Part shown: positions 54,116-64,000 of the stretch, piece by piece
Position numbering within the stretch: position 1 is the first letter of the stretch
Layout of the letters: the number at the start of each line of letters is the position of its first letter
Source: Shewanella intestini
GTDB lineage: Bacteria > Pseudomonadota > Gammaproteobacteria > Enterobacterales > Shewanellaceae
DNA: 64,000 nucleotides
Assembly: GCF_018221465.1 (NCBI RefSeq)
Contig: NZ_JAAIKR010000006.1
Span: 1 to 64,000, forward strand
Reading direction: 5' to 3'
Made by a program: the position numbers and the translations under genes
Notes under the pieces: model-generated
What the model was told of the DNA's origin: nothing
The model's database searches: none
The model's input: the letters and a program-made list of their open reading frames with translations, nothing else

Positions 54116-55063
54116 TTATGGATTAATGCGAGTTGGCATTCCAGAACGTTGCTCAAGTAAGCGTTTAATCACAAACGAGTCGGTATCTGCATGGGCAATA
54201 AAGCGGGTCACTTTTTTATCGAGCTCGAGCATTGCTGGCGCGTCTGACTCAAATTCTTCTTGTGTGCGAGATAACGGTTGATGCACTTCTACATAACGGC
54301 CACCATCACTTTCTTGTGACACTTTGACAGGGCGATTAATAAATTCGACTCGGGTGCCAACAGGCACGGTTTCAAATAAACTTTTAATGTCATCATCGCG
54401 AAGGCGCACGCAGCCTTGGCTAACACGTAAACCAATACCAAAGTCGGCATTAGTGCCATGTAAGGCAAATAAGTTACCCACATATAACGCATATAAGCCC
54501 ATTGGGTTATCAGGCCCTGCTGGCCAAACGTCAGGTAAGGTTTTGCCTTTTGCAGCATAAATGGCACGAGTGGTTTTAGTGGGTGTCCAAGTTGGGTTAG
54601 CGCGTTTACGGTGAACTTTGGTTACCCAATTTTCAGGGGTGTCACGGCCAACTTGGCCAATACCAATGGGGAGCACTCTGACAGTATTCGTCCCTTTTGG
54701 ATAATAATACAGACGCATTTCGGCGATATTAACAATAATCCCTTCGCGTTTGGTGTCAGGTAAAATCAGTTGGTGAGGGATCACTAATGTGCTACCTACT
54801 GTAGGTAGAAAAGGGTCAACACCGGGGTTGGCTTCTAATAGGTTAGTTAGTCCTAACTGGAACTGTGCCGCAATATGTTCAAGGGTTAACTTGCCCTTTG
54901 GTACAACATAATATTGGTTTTCACCGACCACGCGGTTATCACCAGTTGGGAGTCGATATTCTATCGCTGTCGCGCTAATACTGATTAAGCATAAGCTGGC
55001 AACAATAACGGGGTGAACGATGGACTTTAATAATTGCGAACAAGAGGTGAACAACGTCTTCAT
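54116..55063 (-). CDS. Periplasmic L,D-transpeptidase (YkuD) with LysM-like domain
   Basis: 315 residues. A signal peptide is followed by a LysM-like domain (about 50-95: [20 protein letters not shown]) and a YkuD catalytic domain (about 105-240). The active site is complete: His202 in HGTN and Cys218 in SQGCVRLR. The order matches ErfK/YbiS/YcfS/YnhG of E. coli, which attach Braun's lipoprotein to peptidoglycan or make 3-3 cross-links. Which of these applies cannot be told. Single gene with a strong terminator. Confidence 0.92.
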   Translation of the reverse strand: MKTLFTSCSQLLKSIVHPVIVASLCLISISATAIEYRLPTGDNRVVGENQYYVVPKGKLTLEHIAAQFQLGLTNLLEANPGVDPFLPTVGSTLVIPHQLILPDTKREGIIVNIAEMRLYYYPKGTNTVRVLPIGIGQVGRDTPENWVTKVHRKRANPTWTPTKTTRAIYAAKGKTLPDVWPAGPDNPMGLYALYVGNLFALHGTNADFGIGLRVSQGCVRLRDDDIKSLFETVPVGTRVEFINRPVKVSQESDGGRYVEVHQPLSRTQEEFESDAPAMLELDKKVTRFIAHADTDSFVIKRLLEQRSGMPTRINP

Positions 55064-55360
55064 GTATCAGCCTGATCCCTAAATAAAATAGTCGCCAATT
55101 GGCGATGGTATGAGCGAAAAAATGCGGTGAGTTCGGCATCGTCACCTATTGAGCATAAAAATTCAACTGTTTTAGTCTATTTCGCGGATGGACGATTAAA
55201 GCTTGATTGCTATCACTGGCTTAGCTCATCAGTTGTTGCTCGATGGCGCACAAAAATGTCGCCCTGTTGGTTAGCGCTTATACGCAAAGGGCGACGCATG
55301 ATGTGTTTTAGGCGCTTTAATCGCCGTGTTAGTGGTAACTAAAAATACGCTAAGAGGCGG
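55064..55360. other. Intergenic region with a nested hairpin
   Basis: About 300 bases. GTCGCCCT (55258-55265) pairs with AGGGCGAC (55288-55295) around an inner GCG/CGC stem, without a T run. A 71-codon GTG-start frame (55127-55342) spans it and is basic and Trp-rich, but has no ribosome site or known domain. Confidence 0.4.
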
Positions 55361-56305
55361 CTATTGATAAAGTGAGCCAGGTTTTTCTGGTGGCCGAGTT
55401 TTAAAGCGGCGATGTAACCACATGTATTGGCTACGATTCTTATCAATAAGTTGCTCAATAATCTTGTTGCCACGAATAGCATCATCGGTTTCATTGTCAC
55501 CTGGAAAGTTGTCTAATGGTGGCATGATTTCAATGTTATAGCCGCTGTCACTTGAGTTACGCTCAACAAAAAAGGGTAATACTTTGGCGCGCCCTAGCTT
55601 CGCTAATGTGGTTGCTCCGGTAATCGTGGCGGCTTGTTCAACCCCAAAAAAAGGGATAAACACCGCACTAGAGGAACCAAAGTCTTGGTCGGCGGTATAC
55701 CAAATCACATCAGGTTTTCTAAGCGATTTAACCATTTTGCGTAAATCACGTTTTGGCACTAAACCTTTATTAGAACGTAAACGGCCTTTTACCTGTAAGT
55801 ATTCCATCACGGGATTATTATGCGGCCGATATACACCAATGCCGGGTTGGAATTGACCAAAAATCCGTGCGCCCATTTCTAGCGGTAAACAGTGCACGGC
55901 AAATAAAATTACCCCAGTGCCGTTATCAATACAATCGCTGACATGGTGTTGACCACTGATGGTCATATGGCGCTGAATTTTTTCATCGCTCCACCACCAG
56001 GCATTAACCGTGTCAAAAACAGCCTTGCCGGTTTCTTCAAAGTTTTTATCAAGCAGGTTTTGTTGTTGCTCAGCTGACAGGTTTGGAAAACACAGGCTTA
56101 AATTACGTTGCGCGGTTTTACTACGTCCTTTCGCGAGACGTTTTACCAGACGGCCTAATGCGCTACCCAGTTTCATTTGCCAGCGAAGTGGCAAAAATAA
56201 GGTTAAACGGACTAGGACAACAGCAAACCACATTAGCCAAAATTTGGGGTGGCATAGTTTGGCGGAAAATTGGGCTTTATCGACCACAAATAACTCATCT
56301 TGCAA
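55361..56305 (-). CDS. lpxL: Lipid A late acyltransferase (LpxL/LpxM family)
   Basis: 314 residues. One N-terminal membrane segment (about 24-40). The acyltransferase motif H-x4-E is at His138 to Glu143 in FAVHCLPLEMGARI, as in LpxL (AHFLTLELGARI). GVYRPHNNPVMEYL and WYTADQDFG are further signatures of the family. It transfers a second-shell acyl chain from acyl-ACP to Kdo2-lipid IVA at the inner membrane. LpxL, LpxP and LpxM cannot be separated surely by eye. It is divergent from hldE, another lipopolysaccharide gene. Confidence 0.9.
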   Translation of the reverse strand: MQDELFVVDKAQFSAKLCHPKFWLMWFAVVLVRLTLFLPLRWQMKLGSALGRLVKRLAKGRSKTAQRNLSLCFPNLSAEQQQNLLDKNFEETGKAVFDTVNAWWWSDEKIQRHMTISGQHHVSDCIDNGTGVILFAVHCLPLEMGARIFGQFQPGIGVYRPHNNPVMEYLQVKGRLRSNKGLVPKRDLRKMVKSLRKPDVIWYTADQDFGSSSAVFIPFFGVEQAATITGATTLAKLGRAKVLPFFVERNSSDSGYNIEIMPPLDNFPGDNETDDAIRGNKIIEQLIDKNRSQYMWLHRRFKTRPPEKPGSLYQ

Positions 56306-56386
56306 TTAAAATTATTCTTATTCTAACTCATTTCTATAGTAAAATTGGGTACAATAACCGTAATTTTTTTATAAAAGTGAATTCAA

Positions 56387-57814
56387 ATGAAACTGACTCT
56401 CCCAGCTTTTGAAAAAGCCCGCGTACTAGTTGTTGGTGATGTAATGCTTGACCGCTATTGGGTTGGGCCCACTGAGAGAGTCTCGCCAGAAGCGCCTGTC
56501 CCTGTGGTCAATATTGATCAAATTGAAGATCGCCCCGGCGGCGCTGCCAATGTGGCTCTCAACATTGCAACCATGGGCGGTAAGGTGCAATTGGCGGGTC
56601 TTGTCGGTACTGATGACGCTGCAGCCTCGTTAACCACACAAGTGCAAGCGTTAGGCGTTGAGCCACAATGGCTAGCGGTGAAAGACAAGCCGACCATTAC
56701 TAAATTACGGGTGATGTCGCGTCACCAGCAATTGATTCGTTTAGACTTTGAACAACCATTTAGTGCTCAAAGTAGTGAGGCATTGTTATCTCAAGCCAGT
56801 AACATGCTTAATGACGTTGCTGTCGCGGTGTTATCTGATTACGCCAAAGGCGCGATTGCTCATCCACAGGGTTTTATTCGCCAAGCTCGTGCTAAAGGCA
56901 TTCCGGTATTGGTTGACCCTAAAGGTCATGACTTTGGTCGCTATCAAGGCGCAACGTTAATTACGCCAAACATGAGTGAGTTTGAAGCGGTGGTTGGCAA
57001 AGTTGAATCAGAAGCTGATTTAATTAATAAAGCCCAAGGCTTAATCGCACAGTTTGATTTTGAAGCCATGTTAGTGACTCGTTCAGAAAAAGGCATGACC
57101 TTAATTGTTAAAGACCAAGCTGAGCTGCACATTCCAACCGTTGCCCGTGAAGTCTATGACGTAACAGGTGCTGGTGATACGGTGGTTTCTGCTTTAGCCA
57201 CCTCAATGGCGGCGGGCGCAAGCCTTGCTCAAGCTTGTGGGATTGCCAATACCGCTGCGGGGATTGTAGTGGGTAAACTTGGCACCTCTACTGTTAGCCG
57301 TATAGAGCTTATTGATGCCCTTAATCAACAAAATGGCGCAACAGGTTTTGGGGTGATGTCTGAAGATCAACTTGCTATTGCGATTAAGCAAGCCCAGCAA
57401 CGTGGTGAGCGAGTGGTGATGACCAATGGGTGTTTTGATATTTTACATGCCGGTCATGTTAGCTATTTAAAACAAGCTCAAGACCTCGGCGATAGATTGA
57501 TTGTGGCAGTTAATGATGACGACTCAGTTAAACGCTTAAAAGGCGAAACTAGACCGGTTAACTCACTTGAGCGCAGAATGGCGGTATTAGCTGGATTAGC
57601 TGCTGTTGATTGGGTTGTTCCGTTTACTGAAGATACCCCGCAACGCGTAATTGCTCGTTTACTGCCTGACTTATTAGTTAAAGGTGGAGATTATAAGGTT
57701 GAAGACATTGCCGGCGGTAAAGAGGTAATAGAGGCGGGCGGAGCAGTCAAAGTCTTAGGTTTTGAAGATGGTGTATCAACCACCGCTATCATTGAACAGA
57801 TTATGGCAAAATAG
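56387..57814 (+). CDS. hldE: Bifunctional heptose-7-phosphate kinase / heptose-1-phosphate adenylyltransferase
   Basis: 475 residues. Residues about 1-318 are a PfkB/ribokinase domain ([31 protein letters not shown] and the catalytic [13 protein letters not shown]). Residues about 340-475 are a cytidylyltransferase-like domain with [16 protein letters not shown]. It makes ADP-heptose for the lipopolysaccharide core in two separate steps. Length equals E. coli HldE (477). The next gene starts directly at its stop codon. Confidence 0.96.
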   Translation: MKLTLPAFEKARVLVVGDVMLDRYWVGPTERVSPEAPVPVVNIDQIEDRPGGAANVALNIATMGGKVQLAGLVGTDDAAASLTTQVQALGVEPQWLAVKDKPTITKLRVMSRHQQLIRLDFEQPFSAQSSEALLSQASNMLNDVAVAVLSDYAKGAIAHPQGFIRQARAKGIPVLVDPKGHDFGRYQGATLITPNMSEFEAVVGKVESEADLINKAQGLIAQFDFEAMLVTRSEKGMTLIVKDQAELHIPTVAREVYDVTGAGDTVVSALATSMAAGASLAQACGIANTAAGIVVGKLGTSTVSRIELIDALNQQNGATGFGVMSEDQLAIAIKQAQQRGERVVMTNGCFDILHAGHVSYLKQAQDLGDRLIVAVNDDDSVKRLKGETRPVNSLERRMAVLAGLAAVDWVVPFTEDTPQRVIARLLPDLLVKGGDYKVEDIAGGKEVIEAGGAVKVLGFEDGVSTTAIIEQIMAK

Positions 57815-58702
57815 TTGGCTGCTAATTGGCCTCGAGTGGTAATACTGATTGCGGCAAGCTGGTTAAGTTTGCCTGCAATTGCACAGCCCAAATGGGTTGC
57901 GGTTGACACTAAGCCTGTTGTTATTTGTCCTGTTACTGAGCTTGTGGCTTGTCTCAATGTTATTCCGGCCAATCTTCGGCCATTGGCGGCATTACAACCG
58001 CAAACCATTAGGCATAATTTAGGGCTAAAAACCGCTATGGTGCTGCATATTGGCCAAAGCGAACTATTTGGTATGGTGGTGTTTAATCAACAACAATCGC
58101 GTGAAAAAAGCGTGGTGATGATTGATTCAATTACTTATCAGCTGCCGCTATTGCAGCAAACGCAATTATCTATTTGGCACGAGCTAGGCCACTTACACAA
58201 CATTGATTTACAAGGTAGTGTGCTGCCAACGCACTTATCGGCCTATCAGCATGAATGGTTAGCAGATATGTATTTATATTGGCGATTAGCTCAGCTTGAG
58301 AATGGTGAACAATTGGTGTGGCAGCAGTTGCATCGTCGCAATCTCGCTTTGATTAATCACCGCGACAACATTGGTCATTGGAGTGCACCACAATTACAGC
58401 GGTTACTGGCGCTATTTCCAAGTGAAAAAATGCAAACCTACACAAGTTATGCCCAATTTGTCGCCGATGCGTATCCACAAATGCCTAATTGGAATGATAG
58501 CGACTTAGCTGAGTTTGCTAGTTTAGTTCAGCGTACCTTTGCTGACCCGTTAGCAATGCCGTTGCCGCGTTATCTCTTTTGGCGCCAACCCGTGTTAATT
58601 TCGGTGCTGACACCGACCTTAAATACCTTGATGGGTGAGGGGCATACACGTCAATGGTTAGCGCAACAATTCGCCACGCCAGAGCAACACAAATCACTGT
58701 AA
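57815..58702 (+). CDS. Predicted exported zinc-metalloprotease-like protein (HExxH)
   Basis: 295 residues from the TTG at 57815, immediately after the hldE stop; a GTG at 57836 is an alternative. A signal peptide (VVILIAASWLSLPAIAQ) exports it. H122-E-L-G-H126 in SIWHELGHLHN is a zinc motif, and a conserved-looking Glu147xxxAsp151 in QHEWLADMYLY follows 21 residues later, as in gluzincin-type proteases. I do not recognise a named family. It is probably co-translated with hldE. A link to envelope quality control is inference. No strong ribosome site is seen. Confidence 0.65.
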   Translation: MAANWPRVVILIAASWLSLPAIAQPKWVAVDTKPVVICPVTELVACLNVIPANLRPLAALQPQTIRHNLGLKTAMVLHIGQSELFGMVVFNQQQSREKSVVMIDSITYQLPLLQQTQLSIWHELGHLHNIDLQGSVLPTHLSAYQHEWLADMYLYWRLAQLENGEQLVWQQLHRRNLALINHRDNIGHWSAPQLQRLLALFPSEKMQTYTSYAQFVADAYPQMPNWNDSDLAEFASLVQRTFADPLAMPLPRYLFWRQPVLISVLTPTLNTLMGEGHTRQWLAQQFATPEQHKSL

Positions 58703-58826
58703 ATGGTTAATATTGGTCAACTGTTCTGCAGTAAAGTTAAATACTGTTAACCTACTAAATATTCAGCGGATATTCCTTATGGGCTCTGGTATTCTCAGCG
58801 CAAAATTTGTTTGAGAGACCCATTGT

Positions 58827-59288
58827 ATGGCCAAGCGTTCAAAAGCAGAAACGGAACATACCGTCAGCTGCATTTTAGATGAAGCCTTCAACCAAGTTTT
58901 GACAATTGGATTTGAAGCCATGTCTTACAGTACTCTTTCTGATGCGACGGGCATTAGCCGCACCGGAATTAGCCATCATTTTCCCCGCAAAACTGAATTT
59001 TTAGTTAAGTTAGATAAGCCCATTGGTGAGTACTTTGTTCAAGCGTTAGACTTTTCATCGCTGACCAAGCTTGATGCTTCTTGGAAGCGTGCTTTATCGA
59101 TGCCAAAATTCTGTGCAGTGTTAACCTTATTTTTTAATTTATGCGGCAATGTTGAATCAGTGCAGGCCCACTGCAGTGTGATTGAAAAAGTCAAGTTTAA
59201 CGCTAAAGCATTAGAGCTTGATGCAAATGATTGTATCGATAATTTATTAGGTTATAGCGCTAGGTATTTATTATCTTCACGTAGCTAA
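58827..59288 (+). CDS. TetR-family regulator, short form
   Basis: 153 residues. The first 60 form a TetR-type helix-turn-helix: DEAFNQVLTIGFEAMSYSTL, then SDATGISRTGISHHFPRKTE. The C-terminal part is short for the family (about 90 instead of 130-150 residues) but reaches a normal stop. GAGAGA precedes the ATG. It lies between hldE's follower and pntAB on opposite strands, so no target is obvious. Confidence 0.8.
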   Translation: MAKRSKAETEHTVSCILDEAFNQVLTIGFEAMSYSTLSDATGISRTGISHHFPRKTEFLVKLDKPIGEYFVQALDFSSLTKLDASWKRALSMPKFCAVLTLFFNLCGNVESVQAHCSVIEKVKFNAKALELDANDCIDNLLGYSARYLLSSRS

Positions 59289-59413
59289 TTTAGCATTATT
59301 AGCGGCATTAATATCAGTACGTTGAGTTTGCGCGCCATTATGACGAAGGCTTATGCATTTCATTTGCGAAGCTCACGCTAAAATTAGCGCCAGATCCGTG
59401 CTCAAATAAAGAT

Positions 59414-59445
59414 AAAAAAATACCAGCCATCAGGCTGGTATTTTT
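59414..59445. terminator. Bidirectional terminator between TetR gene and pntB
   Basis: Stem AATACCAGCC / GGCTGGTATT with an ATCA loop; A/T runs on both sides give a T run on either strand. Confidence 0.9.
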
Positions 59446-59490
59446 GTTTCAAAACGCAGTTAACGTATTAAGTTTAATACAATTTAGCGA

Positions 59491-60978
59491 TTACATTGCT
59501 TTTAAAATCGCTTCAACACTGTCTTTAGCATCACCAAATAGCATTTGGGTATTATCTTTAAAGAACAATGGGTTTTGAACCCCAGCATAGCCGGTATTCA
59601 TTGAGCGTTTAAAGGCAATGACATTTTGCGCTTGCCATACTTCTAACACTGGCATACCTGCAATCGGACTGTTTGGATCTTCCATTGCAGCAGGGTTAAC
59701 CGTGTCGTTAGCACCAATGACTAATACCGTATCTGTGTCAGAGAAATCATCATTGATTTCATCCATTTCTAATACCACGTCATAAGGCACTTTTGCTTCA
59801 GCAAGTAATACGTTCATGTGTCCTGGTAGACGCCCAGCAACAGGGTGAATACCAAAGCGCACAGTAATGCCCATGTCGCGCAGTTTCTTAGTGATTTCAG
59901 CTACCGGATACTGAGCTTGCGCTACTGCCATGCCGTAGCCTGGAGTGATAATAACTGAGCTTGATTGCTTTAGCATATCAGCGACATCTTCAGCGTTGGT
60001 TTCGCGGAACTCACCGACTTCTTCGTCACCCGTTGGTGCTGCGCCGTCATTACCAAAACCGCCAGCAATAACAGAAATGAACGAACGGTTCATTGCCTTA
60101 CACATAATGTAAGATAAGATTGCTCCGCTAGAGCCTACAAGTGCCCCCACAACAATGAGCAGGTCATTGGATAACATGAATCCAGCCGCTGCTGCTGCCC
60201 AACCCGAGTATGAGTTAAGCATTGATACCACAACAGGCATATCTGCGCCGCCAATCGAGGCCACTAAGTGCCAACCAAAAGCAAAGGCAATTAACGTCAT
60301 AATAATCACCGGTGTGTATGAACCACCTGATTGTACAAACATGACCATTAACGCTAATGACACCAACACGGCAATAAGGTTTAACTTATGACGATGCGGA
60401 AGCATTAATGCTTTTGACGGGATTAAGCCGCGTAACTTACCAAAGGCCACAACAGAACCTGTAAAGGTGACTGCGCCAATGAAGATACCTAAGAACACTT
60501 CCACTAAATGAATATTTAGCATTGCGCCAGTCATGTGCTCAGCGTGAGCAGGGGTTTGACTTGCTTGTTCAATAGCCACTTTAGCCGCGGCTAATGTGGC
60601 GTTGATATCATCGCCCATGGTGACAACCACTTCATTGACCGGCATGACATGCAGGTCAATAAAGCTGTTATAACCGACTAATACCGCGGCCATACCAACA
60701 AAACTATGCAGTACAGCAACCAACTCAGGCATTTCAGTCATTTCAACTTTCAATGCAAGGCGAATACCAATAGCGCCGCCAATAACCATTGCAAGAATGA
60801 TCCATTGTACGCCACTTGTTTCAGGGTTAAGTATGGTTGCGCCTAACGCAATCACCATACCGATAATGCCAAATAAATTACCGTTTTTAGCTGTTTCTTG
60901 TTTCGATAACCCCGCTAAGCTGAGGATAAAGAACAATGCCGCAACGATATACGATGCTGTTACCAGTCCTTGAGACAC
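59491..60978 (-). CDS. pntB: NAD(P) transhydrogenase subunit beta
   Basis: 495 residues. The membrane part has eight to nine helices, and the soluble NADP-binding domain starts near residue 330 with [32 protein letters not shown] and [14 protein letters not shown] are signatures. It is about 30 residues longer than E. coli PntB because of an inserted, Ala/Glu-rich segment (about 125-160, [20 protein letters not shown]). With PntA it couples proton entry to NADPH formation. It starts 11 bases after pntA. Confidence 0.95.
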   Translation of the reverse strand: MSQGLVTASYIVAALFFILSLAGLSKQETAKNGNLFGIIGMVIALGATILNPETSGVQWIILAMVIGGAIGIRLALKVEMTEMPELVAVLHSFVGMAAVLVGYNSFIDLHVMPVNEVVVTMGDDINATLAAAKVAIEQASQTPAHAEHMTGAMLNIHLVEVFLGIFIGAVTFTGSVVAFGKLRGLIPSKALMLPHRHKLNLIAVLVSLALMVMFVQSGGSYTPVIIMTLIAFAFGWHLVASIGGADMPVVVSMLNSYSGWAAAAAGFMLSNDLLIVVGALVGSSGAILSYIMCKAMNRSFISVIAGGFGNDGAAPTGDEEVGEFRETNAEDVADMLKQSSSVIITPGYGMAVAQAQYPVAEITKKLRDMGITVRFGIHPVAGRLPGHMNVLLAEAKVPYDVVLEMDEINDDFSDTDTVLVIGANDTVNPAAMEDPNSPIAGMPVLEVWQAQNVIAFKRSMNTGYAGVQNPLFFKDNTQMLFGDAKDSVEAILKAM

Positions 60979-60989
60979 AATAATACCCC

Positions 60990-62516
60990 TTAATCTTTAC
61001 GGAACATCTTCAGCATGCGCTGAGTGACGGTGAATCCGCCAAAGATGTTGATACTAGCTATAAGTACGGCGACAAATGATAAAGCTGTCACCAAGGCCGA
61101 ACCATGACCAATTTGCAATAATGCGCCCACAACGATGATCCCTGAAATCGCATTAGTGACCGACATTAATGGGGTATGCAATGAATGTGACACATTCCAA
61201 ACCACGTAATAACCCACAACACAAGAAAGCACAAACACGGTGAAGTGAGACAAGAACTCAGCAGGTGCAACTTGGGCAATCATGGCAAAGGCCACAAGAC
61301 CTGCAGCGCCTAAAATGTATTTCAATTTAGACGGCGCTTTTTCTTCAACGACTTTAGCTTGTACAGGTTGCGCGGGCTTTTGCGGCGCAGCAGACACTGA
61401 AATAGCTGGCGGCGGGAAGGTGATGTCGCCATCGCGAGTCACGGTCATATTACGCATAACCACGTCATCAAAATCGAGCGTGGCATTGCCGTCTTTTTCT
61501 TTACACATTAACTTCATTAAGTTAACTAAGTTAGTGCCGTAAAGTTGCGATGATTGTGCAGGTAGACGACCGGGTAAATCGGTATAACCTAAAATCTTAA
61601 CACCATTATCGGTCACGATTTTCTCGCCTGTAACGGTATATTCGCAGTTACCACCGGTGGCGGCGGCTAAATCAACAATCACAGAGCCCGCTTTCATGCT
61701 ATCCACCATTTCTTTGGTAATAAGCTTAGGCGCTGGGCGACCTGGAATAAGTGCGGTAGTGATGATAATGTCGACTTCTTTTGCTTGTTCAGCAAAAAGC
61801 GCCATTTCAGCGGCAATAAACTCATCTGACATGACTTTAGCGTAGCCATCAGATGACCCGCCTTCTTCATTATCAAACTCAAGCTTTAAGAACTCACCGC
61901 CCATTGATTCAATTTGTTCAGCGACTTCAAGACGAGTATCAAATGCACGGACAATCGCCCCAAGTGATCCCGCAGCGCCAATGGCGGCCAAACCCGCAAC
62001 ACCGGCACCAATCACCAATACTTTGGCTGGTGGCACTTTACCTGCCGCAGTAATTTGTCCAGTAAAAAAGCGGCCAAATTCATGTGCCGACTCTACAACC
62101 GCACGGTAACCACCAATGTTAGCCATTGACGACAAGGCATCTAATGATTGTGCACGTGAAATACGTGGCACCATGTCCATGGCCATTACGGTGATATTTT
62201 TTTGAGCCAGTTTTTCAACTAACTCTGGGTTTTGGGCTGGCCAAATGAAGCTGACTAGGGTCGTGCCGGCGTTCATTTTGTCAATTTCTTCGTCGCTAGG
62301 CGCGTTAACTTTAAAAATAAAATCCGCTTGATACGCGCTTTCTACGACGTTTGCTCCAGCAGCCTCAAATGCAGCATCATCAAAGCTAGACAGATTGCCT
62401 GCTGCTTTTTCTATGACTACATCAAAGCCGAGTTTTTGTAGCTGTATCACGGTAGCCGGCGTCGCAGCGACGCGGGTTTCACCCTCGATACTTTCTCTCG
62501 GTATTCCAATCTGCAT
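60990..62516 (-). CDS. pntA: NAD(P) transhydrogenase subunit alpha
   Basis: 508 residues. [20 protein letters not shown] and the NAD-binding [23 protein letters not shown]-like Rossmann motif are typical; [14 protein letters not shown] and [16 protein letters not shown] follow. A linker (about 380-400) rich in Ala, Pro and Lys leads to four C-terminal membrane helices. Length matches E. coli PntA (510). It is the first gene of the pntAB unit. Confidence 0.96.
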   Translation of the reverse strand: MQIGIPRESIEGETRVAATPATVIQLQKLGFDVVIEKAAGNLSSFDDAAFEAAGANVVESAYQADFIFKVNAPSDEEIDKMNAGTTLVSFIWPAQNPELVEKLAQKNITVMAMDMVPRISRAQSLDALSSMANIGGYRAVVESAHEFGRFFTGQITAAGKVPPAKVLVIGAGVAGLAAIGAAGSLGAIVRAFDTRLEVAEQIESMGGEFLKLEFDNEEGGSSDGYAKVMSDEFIAAEMALFAEQAKEVDIIITTALIPGRPAPKLITKEMVDSMKAGSVIVDLAAATGGNCEYTVTGEKIVTDNGVKILGYTDLPGRLPAQSSQLYGTNLVNLMKLMCKEKDGNATLDFDDVVMRNMTVTRDGDITFPPPAISVSAAPQKPAQPVQAKVVEEKAPSKLKYILGAAGLVAFAMIAQVAPAEFLSHFTVFVLSCVVGYYVVWNVSHSLHTPLMSVTNAISGIIVVGALLQIGHGSALVTALSFVAVLIASINIFGGFTVTQRMLKMFRKD

Positions 62517-62952
62517 GACTGTTCCCTGATGATTAATAAAAAGGCCAGTGTCTGAACATAATTCAGCATAGGTACATTATTTGCACACCAATATTTAGGT
62601 CGTGAAACATGGTGTGACTTACGCATCAATATAAAAAAGTATTTGTGCTTTGGTTCTAATTTAAATACCTGTTTGTGATGACGATTGTGCTTTTAAAGCG
62701 GTTAACGTTGTACATGTTCAATCAATAAGCTTCTTAGCTTGAAGCATTATCTATAACGGTGACAAGCCCTACCAGAATAAAAAGTTGTTTTGCGCCACGT
62801 ATTTTATAAAAACTTTAACTAGGCCACACTTTTGTAGCGTAAAAAATATTTTTTGCATATTCCATAAAGGAATAAAGAATTATCTTTTATTCTTTTTTGC
62901 TAGGTTAGATGGCGAGTAAGCTATTGGCATTATTATAAAATAAGGCCGCCCT
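62517..62952. other. Divergent promoter region pntA / cysJ
   Basis: 436 AT-rich bases. The pntA promoter lies in the left part and the cysJ promoter in the right part. The palindrome described at 62858-62874 is the only clear site. No gene is seen. Confidence 0.45.
62858..62874 (+). promoter_or_regulatory. Palindrome upstream of cysJ, possible CysB site
   Basis: TATTCC-ATAAA-GGAATA is a perfect inverted repeat 79 bases before cysJ. CysB, a LysR-type activator, controls cysJ in enterics and binds imperfect palindromes in this position. Assigning it to CysB is inference. Confidence 0.4.
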
Positions 62953-64000
62953 ATGTTGTTAAAAGAACTTTCCGCTTTAGCCTCTCCCTTATCTCAAGGA
63001 CAAGTTGAAAAGCTAAAGCAACTCACCGCACAATTAACCCCAGTTCAACAAGCTTGGGTAAGCGGTTATCTTGCTGCTAATGCCAACCAAGCAAACGCGG
63101 ATGTTAATTTGCCCCAAGCAGACAGCAGTCCCACTCTTACCATTCTTTATGGCAGCCAAACGGGTAATGGTCACGGTATTGCGCAATCGTTGGCTGAAAA
63201 AGCCCAGTCACAAGGTTACGCGGTGAACTTAAGCTCAATGGGAGACTATAACGTTCGCCAATTGAAACAAGAGTCGTTATTGCTGCTTGTGGTCAGCACA
63301 CATGGTGAAGGTGAAGCACCAGATGATGCGATTGAATTACATCAATTTTTAGCCTCAAAACGTGCCCCAAAACTCGAGCAACTGCATTTTTCAGTTTTGG
63401 CCTTAGGTGACTCAAGTTACGAATTTTTTTGCCAAACAGGTAAAGATTTTGACCAGCGTTTACGCGCGTTAGGTGCTAATGCGTTAACTGAGCTGATTGA
63501 GTGTGATGTGGACTATGAAGAGCAAGCGCAGCAATGGCAAACCCAAGTTATCGATGCGGTGAAACCATTACTACAGACATCTAGCGCCAGTGTGGTGCCG
63601 ATTTCACAAGCGCAAAGTGCAACCAGCCAATATAGCAAACAAGCCCCATATACGGCTGAAATTCTTGTGAGCCAAAAGCTGACCGGGCGAGATTCTGATC
63701 GTGACGTGCGCCATGTTGAAATCGATTTAGCTGACTCGGGGATTCAATACCAAGTCGGCGATGCATTAGGTATCTGGTTTAGCAATAACCCGCAACTGGT
63801 CAATGAAGTGCTGACAAGCCTAAGCTTAAGTGGCGATGAACAAGTACAAGTTAAAAACGCGTCAATGACACTGCGTGATGCACTGCTGAACGTGAAAGAA
63901 CTGACTCAGCTTTATCCCGGCTTTATCGAGCAATGGGCGCAATTAAGTGCAGATAACAATTTATTAGCCCTTATTGAAGATAAAGTGCAAACGCGCCAGT
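62953..64000 (+). CDS. cysJ: Sulfite reductase (NADPH) flavoprotein alpha subunit, 5' part
   Basis: The first 349 codons of a protein that runs off the right edge. The flavodoxin domain (about 60-205) has the FMN loop LYGSQTGNGHGIAQSLAEKA and STHGEGEAPDDA. The FAD-binding part begins near 225 with YTAEILVSQKLTGRDSDRDV, then HVEIDLADSGIQYQVGDALG. These match CysJ, which passes electrons from NADPH to the CysI haem protein. CysI, CysH and the rest should follow outside the window. Start chosen at ATG 62953; the sequence GGCCGCC precedes it without a strong AAGG. Confidence 0.94.
   Translation, partial: MLLKELSALASPLSQGQVEKLKQLTAQLTPVQQAWVSGYLAANANQANADVNLPQADSSPTLTILYGSQTGNGHGIAQSLAEKAQSQGYAVNLSSMGDYNVRQLKQESLLLLVVSTHGEGEAPDDAIELHQFLASKRAPKLEQLHFSVLALGDSSYEFFCQTGKDFDQRLRALGANALTELIECDVDYEEQAQQWQTQVIDAVKPLLQTSSASVVPISQAQSATSQYSKQAPYTAEILVSQKLTGRDSDRDVRHVEIDLADSGIQYQVGDALGIWFSNNPQLVNEVLTSLSLSGDEQVQVKNASMTLRDALLNVKELTQLYPGFIEQWAQLSADNNLLALIEDKVQTRQ

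Noticed and set aside
53891-54160. 89-codon frame
   Set aside because: Crosses a strong bidirectional terminator and the end of the transpeptidase gene.
55127-55342. 71-codon basic frame beside the L,D-transpeptidase
   Set aside because: GTG start, no ribosome site, spans a hairpin; not recognised.
1-64000. CRISPR array, prophage or toxin-antitoxin module
   Set aside because: No regularly spaced repeats with unique spacers, no phage structural genes, and no convincing small gene pair were seen.

Overview
The window looks like the chromosome of a marine, probably cold-adapted Shewanella (Gammaproteobacteria, Alteromonadales). The support is an MtrA/MtrB-type extracellular electron-transfer pair, several multihaem cytochromes, GlyGly-CTERM-like and lipoprotein secreted hydrolases, a riboswitch-headed cobalamin operon, and typical hldE, pntAB and cysJ neighbourhoods. 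I did not assign a species. No phage, integrase or CRISPR array is visible.

Layout. 1-1.9 kb: the 3' end of a 5S rRNA gene closes an rRNA operon that enters from the left. It is followed by three near-identical terminators embedded in degenerate copies of the 5S tail, a tRNA-Trp gene, and IS256-like and IS3-like transposase debris. 1.9-5.1 kb: one large PLD-nuclease/SF2-helicase/DUF3427 protein, the best candidate for a defence gene. 5.4-8.8 kb: a tetrahaem lipoprotein cytochrome and an EamA exporter. 9-17.4 kb: a tightly coupled operon (MipA/OmpV porin-like protein, DUF3019 protein, response regulator, sensor kinase) divergent from a giant S8 protease with a sorting tail. 17.5-20.4 kb: a PL6 alginate-lyase-like lipoprotein with a 45-bp tandem repeat in its linker. 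21-25.6 kb: a DUF3127 OB-fold protein with an SSB-like acidic tip, a restriction-endonuclease relic, a small lipoprotein, a BtuF-like binding protein and an ABC-2 exporter. 25.8-28.8 kb: an orphan MtrA/MtrB pair. 29.3-30.7 kb: two overlapping LuxR-type regulators.

31.3-46.9 kb is the main metabolic block. A cobalamin riboswitch precedes btuB, and twelve minus-strand genes follow almost without gaps: btuB, btuD, btuC, cobU, btuF, a second divergent cobU, cobC, cobT, cobQ, cobB, cobS and cobO. cbiB, cobD and a second cobC-like phosphatase lie divergently on the plus strand. Together they import corrinoids, amidate and adenosylate the ring, attach aminopropanol and assemble the nucleotide loop. 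The roughly 1.1-kb divergent intergenic region carries a strong plus-strand terminator with no gene before it, so a small RNA is possible.

47-64 kb is more ordinary: an alpha/beta hydrolase, a hexanucleotide microsatellite, an Old Yellow Enzyme (nemA-like), a lipoprotein peptidase-like hydrolase, a CynX-type MFS carrier, an L,D-transpeptidase, an LpxL-type acyltransferase, hldE with a downstream HExxH protein, a TetR-type regulator, pntAB, and the first 349 codons of cysJ running off the right edge.

All assignments come from reading motifs and gene order; no database search was run.
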